From: a bacterium | GTDB taxonomy: Bacteria > SZUA-79 > Acidulodesulfobacterales > Acidulodesulfobacteraceae | DNA: 9,558 nt | Direction: 5' to 3' | Assembly: GCA_021806125.1 (NCBI GenBank) | Contig: JAJZYC010000048.1 | Span: 1 to 9,558 of the forward strand | Shown here: piece by piece, positions 7,234-9,558 of the stretch | How positions within the stretch are numbered: position 1 is the stretch's first letter | Layout: every line of letters begins with the position of its first letter | Translations under genes and position numbers: made by a program | The notes under the pieces: model-generated | What the model was told of the DNA's origin: nothing | What the model saw: only the letters and a program-made list of their open reading frames with translations | The model's database searches: none

Positions 7234-7262
7234 TACTTTTTTGTTTTGCGGCGGTTTCATCA

Positions 7263-7361
7263 TCATTGCGAGCAAAGCGGACGGAGTCCAGCGAAGCTCA
7301 CCAATCTTTACTAAATAGTCTAAAAGGAGGGATTGCTTCGCCGCTTCGCGACTCGCAATGA
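7263..7361. repeat. 99-bp composite palindromic repeat, copy 2, between rho and the kinase gene
   Basis: Perfect 10-bp terminal inverted repeats, TCATTGCGAG (7263-7272) and CTCGCAATGA (7352-7361), bound two palindromic units in opposite orientation. The left unit (about 7265-7305) can pair ATTG with CAAT, GAGC with GCTC and GGAC with GTCC around a 3-nt loop. The right unit (7332-7359) pairs ATTGC with GCAAT. The layout resembles paired REP/BIME elements or a small MITE. It ends 8 nt from the rho stop. On the minus-strand transcript the right unit would fold just after rho and is followed by CCCTCCTTTT, so it might also act as a weak 3' end or stability element. No transposase or clear target-site duplication is visible. 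Confidence 0.75.
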
Positions 7362-7369
7362 CTGCCCCT

Positions 7370-8635
7370 CTATTGGTTCATCAGATTTAAAAAATCGGAG
7401 TTGGATTTGGTATTTTTTATTTTATCTATTAAAAATTCCATTGCGTCCGTAGTATCCATACCGGATAAAACTTTTCTCAATATCCAGATTTTTTTCAGAT
7501 GGTCCTTGTCGACGAGAAGCTCTTCTTTCCGGGTGCCCGATTTATTAATATCTATAGCCGGAAAAATCCTTTTTTCCGATAATTTTCTGTCTAAATTGAC
7601 TTCAAGATTTCCTGTTCCCTTAAATTCTTCGAAAATTACCTCGTCCATTCTTGAACCGGTATCGATTAAAGCGGTAGCAATTATTGTAAGGCTGCCTCCC
7701 TCTTCGATGTTCCTCGCCGCTCCGAAAAATCTTTTCGGTTTATGAAGGGCGTTCGAATCCACGCCGCCGGATAATACTTTTCCCGAAGACGGAATAGTAA
7801 CGTTGTAGGCCCGCGCAAGCCTGGTAATGGAATCTAGCAATATAACGACGTCTTTGCCGGTTTCTACCAATCTTTTTGCTTTTTCTATAACTATTTCGGC
7901 AATCTGTATATGTCTCTGGGGTGGTTCGTCGAAAGTAGAACTGATTACTTCGCCGTTAACCGACCTTTGCATATCGGTAACCTCTTCCGGTCTTTCGTCG
8001 ATTAAAAGAACCATAAGAAAAATTTCTTTATGGTTGGTATTTATAGCATGGGCGATGTCTTTTAACAGCATTGTTTTTCCTGTTCTCGGAGGAGCGACTA
8101 TAAGCCCCCTCTGTCCTTTTCCTATAGGAATCAGCAGATCCATAAGCCGCGTAGATAAATTTTTAGGGTCGAATTCAAGCTTTATTTTTTCTTCCGGATA
8201 TAAAGGAGTTAAGTTGTCGAATAAAATCTTTTCTTTTGCGATTTCGGGATCTTCGAAATTTATGCTTTCGACTTTTAAGAGAGCATAAAATCTTTCGCTG
8301 TCTTTCGGCGGCCTAATAACTCCGCGGATAGTGTCCCCCGTCCTCAAGCCGAATTTCCTTATCTGGGAAGGCGATACGTAAATATCGTCGGGACCATGAA
8401 GATAATTAGCTTCAAGCGATCTTAAAAATCCGTATTGGTCGGGCAGTATTTCAAGCACCCCCTCTCCCGAAATTAATCCGTTTTTTTCAGCCTGCTGGTT
8501 TTTTTCGGTTTCTGCTTGCAAAAGGGCATATATCAAATCCTGTTTGCGCATTCCCGATGCGCCCTCTATATTGTAGTCCTTTGCTATTTGCAATAATTCG
8601 TTGATTTTTTTTACCGATAATTCTTTAATGTTCAT
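7370..8635 (-). CDS. rho: Transcription termination factor Rho
   Basis: Hexameric RNA-dependent ATPase-helicase that ends transcription at Rho-dependent sites. At 421 residues it matches the standard Rho length (419 in E. coli), with no insertion. The N-terminal domain starts MNIKELSVKKINELL. The RNA-binding cold-shock-like domain contains ILPDQYGFLRS at 63-73. The ATPase core shows Walker A APPRTGKT at 181-188, LLIDERPEEVTDM at 210-222 with the likely catalytic Glu214, Walker B VVILLDSITRLARAYN with Asp268, the Q loop GGVDSNALHKPKRFFGAARN at 290-309, and EEFKGTGN at 336-343. All key residues look intact. It has its own Shine-Dalgarno AAAGGAG 5 nt before the ATG and lies 49 nt after the GGDEF gene, so the two may share a transcript. 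Autoregulation is common for rho but no leader element is evident here. Confidence 0.97.
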   Translation of the reverse strand: MNIKELSVKKINELLQIAKDYNIEGASGMRKQDLIYALLQAETEKNQQAEKNGLISGEGVLEILPDQYGFLRSLEANYLHGPDDIYVSPSQIRKFGLRTGDTIRGVIRPPKDSERFYALLKVESINFEDPEIAKEKILFDNLTPLYPEEKIKLEFDPKNLSTRLMDLLIPIGKGQRGLIVAPPRTGKTMLLKDIAHAINTNHKEIFLMVLLIDERPEEVTDMQRSVNGEVISSTFDEPPQRHIQIAEIVIEKAKRLVETGKDVVILLDSITRLARAYNVTIPSSGKVLSGGVDSNALHKPKRFFGAARNIEEGGSLTIIATALIDTGSRMDEVIFEEFKGTGNLEVNLDRKLSEKRIFPAIDINKSGTRKEELLVDKDHLKKIWILRKVLSGMDTTDAMEFLIDKIKNTKSNSDFLNLMNQ

Positions 8636-8640
8636 AAATG

Positions 8641-8647
8641 CTCCTTT
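8641..8647 (-). promoter_or_regulatory. Shine-Dalgarno of rho
   Basis: The minus strand reads AAAGGAG, 5 nt before the rho ATG (8633-8635). It supports that ATG as the start. Confidence 0.75.
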
Positions 8648-8684
8648 AAGATTTTATTTTTGTAATTTAATACAATGTTTTTAT

Positions 8685-9558
8685 TTACAGGCACGTCCAC
8701 CTGTCTATCCTTCTTGCGTCGATGCGGCGTCCTTCGGCTATATCCAGAATAGTCCTTTCATTATTGCCGTCGTCCGGAAACGTCGAAACTCCCGCGTTCA
8801 AAGATAATATAGTCTGATTTTCTTTTTTGAACGCCTCTTCGCTTTCCGACAATATAGCCTTTACAATATTTTTTGCCTCATCTTTCCCTATATTCGGAAA
8901 TAAAATTACAAATTTATTGCCGTATCTCGAAGCCGTATCGAATGCCCTTATATTTTTCTTTATTATATTCGCAATTATTCCGATATTTTTGTCCCCCGTC
9001 TGATGTCCGTTAACCGAATTTAACTTATTTAACTGGTTTATTGAAATTAATGCAACGGATAACCTGCCTTTGTCGTTAATTGTTTTTTGCATTTCCTGAA
9101 AAAGTTTTTCATGAAAATATTTAAAATTGTTAAGCCCTGATACGTAATCGATTTGCGAACAATCCCTCATAGTCTGAACGCATTTATTAGAATTTAAAAT
9201 ATAAGCTATCACCGAAAAGATAGTATCGAAAACTTCGGACTTATCGTCGCCGCAGTTTTTAAATCCGGTCACCGAATACATCATAACGAAATATGAATCC
9301 GTATAAGCGGTTTTCAACTCATATGCATAAAGTTCCGAAACATTTTCATGCTCGAATAAATTTCGGTATTCTTCGTATTTACCTTTGTCTTTTTTAAAAT
9401 CTATATACAATCCGTTTTTTAAAGGCGCTAACTCCTTAAGCAGTGCCAGCGGCGGGGTTTCGTTGGTTCTTTTAATAAATTCGTGCGAAAAGCCCCTAGA
9501 TATTTCGACCCTCTCCTCTGCATTATATTTCTTATATATAAACATTATAGCCTCGGCC
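8685..9558 (-). CDS. GAF plus degenerate GGDEF domain protein, 5' end outside window
   Basis: Numbered from the ATG at 9543-9545, 286 residues are visible. Residues 1 to about 130 look like most of a GAF-type sensory fold, and 132-286 are a GGDEF domain (DYVSGLNNFKYF at 133-144 through the final helix). The frame stays open to the window edge. The four codons before the ATG read Ala-Glu-Ala-Ile, and AEAIMFIY fits an early GAF strand, so I think the gene continues beyond the window; a GAGG 5 nt before the ATG leaves a local start possible. The cyclase signature is broken: RYGGDEF is replaced by RYGNKF (207-212), one residue short, and the metal-binding LDID is ISIN (167-170). It is probably not an active diguanylate cyclase and may bind GTP or c-di-GMP, or act by protein contact. 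The C-terminal AEGRRIDAR aligns with the usual ADxALYxAK helix, so the end is not frameshifted. It precedes rho by 49 nt. Confidence 0.8.
   Translation of the reverse strand, partial: AEAIMFIYKKYNAEERVEISRGFSHEFIKRTNETPPLALLKELAPLKNGLYIDFKKDKGKYEEYRNLFEHENVSELYAYELKTAYTDSYFVMMYSVTGFKNCGDDKSEVFDTIFSVIAYILNSNKCVQTMRDCSQIDYVSGLNNFKYFHEKLFQEMQKTINDKGRLSVALISINQLNKLNSVNGHQTGDKNIGIIANIIKKNIRAFDTASRYGNKFVILFPNIGKDEAKNIVKAILSESEEAFKKENQTILSLNAGVSTFPDDGNNERTILDIAEGRRIDARRIDRWTCL

Noticed and set aside
7219..7275. Longer kinase N-terminus starting at the TTG at 7275 or the ATGs at 7258-7266
   Set aside because: The TTG is inside the palindromic repeat, no Shine-Dalgarno precedes any of these starts, and the added residues match nothing in the family. 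Kept only as an alternative start.
8685..8760. Frameshift at the end of the GGDEF gene
   Set aside because: The final residues first looked aberrant, but AEGRRIDAR aligns with the usual ADxALYxAK helix. The other two frames give no better GGDEF ending.
978..8807. Plus-strand open reading frames across the coding regions, such as 6368-6946 and 7827-8288
   Set aside because: They lie opposite well-identified genes, show no family motifs, and are expected as antisense shadows.

Overview
The window is a compact, AT-rich bacterial stretch. Every gene I can support lies on the minus strand, so transcription runs from high to low coordinates. No phylogenetic marker settles the host. The cysteine-rich PAS domain, the c-heme chemoreceptor with a cysteine insertion beside its HAMP domain, and the NtrC-type regulator resemble the anaerobic deltaproteobacterial (Desulfobacterota-like) signalling repertoire. 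That is a judgement from motif style, not a classification.

In order of transcription: (1) the 3' part of a GAF-GGDEF protein with a degenerate cyclase signature, running off the right edge; (2) rho, the transcription termination factor, complete; (3) a 99-bp composite palindromic repeat just after the rho stop; (4) a soluble PAS histidine kinase, and 13 nt later (5) its likely partner, a sigma54-activating NtrC-family response regulator; (6) after a 92-nt gap with a hairpin, a membrane chemoreceptor whose periplasmic domain carries a CXXCH c-heme site and whose cytoplasmic HAMP region holds a five-cysteine insertion; (7) 26 nt later, acs, an AMP-forming acetyl-CoA synthetase; (8) a 139-nt gap with a hairpin and a second copy of the palindromic repeat; (9) the first 241 codons of an M17 leucyl aminopeptidase (pepA-like) with a TTG start, running off the left edge.

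Genes 4-7 form a block flanked on both sides by the same repeat family. The kinase and regulator should form a two-component pair acting on sigma54 promoters, none of which I can see here. The chemoreceptor would report redox state or a heme ligand to a CheA/CheW array encoded elsewhere. Acs would activate acetate. Two neighbouring sensors both carry cysteine or heme motifs, so the block reads as a redox-responsive signalling and acetate-use unit. That reading is inference from gene order and motifs. Rho and the aminopeptidase are housekeeping neighbours.

I saw no tRNA, rRNA, CRISPR array, transposase or phage gene. No gap between genes exceeds 300 bases.
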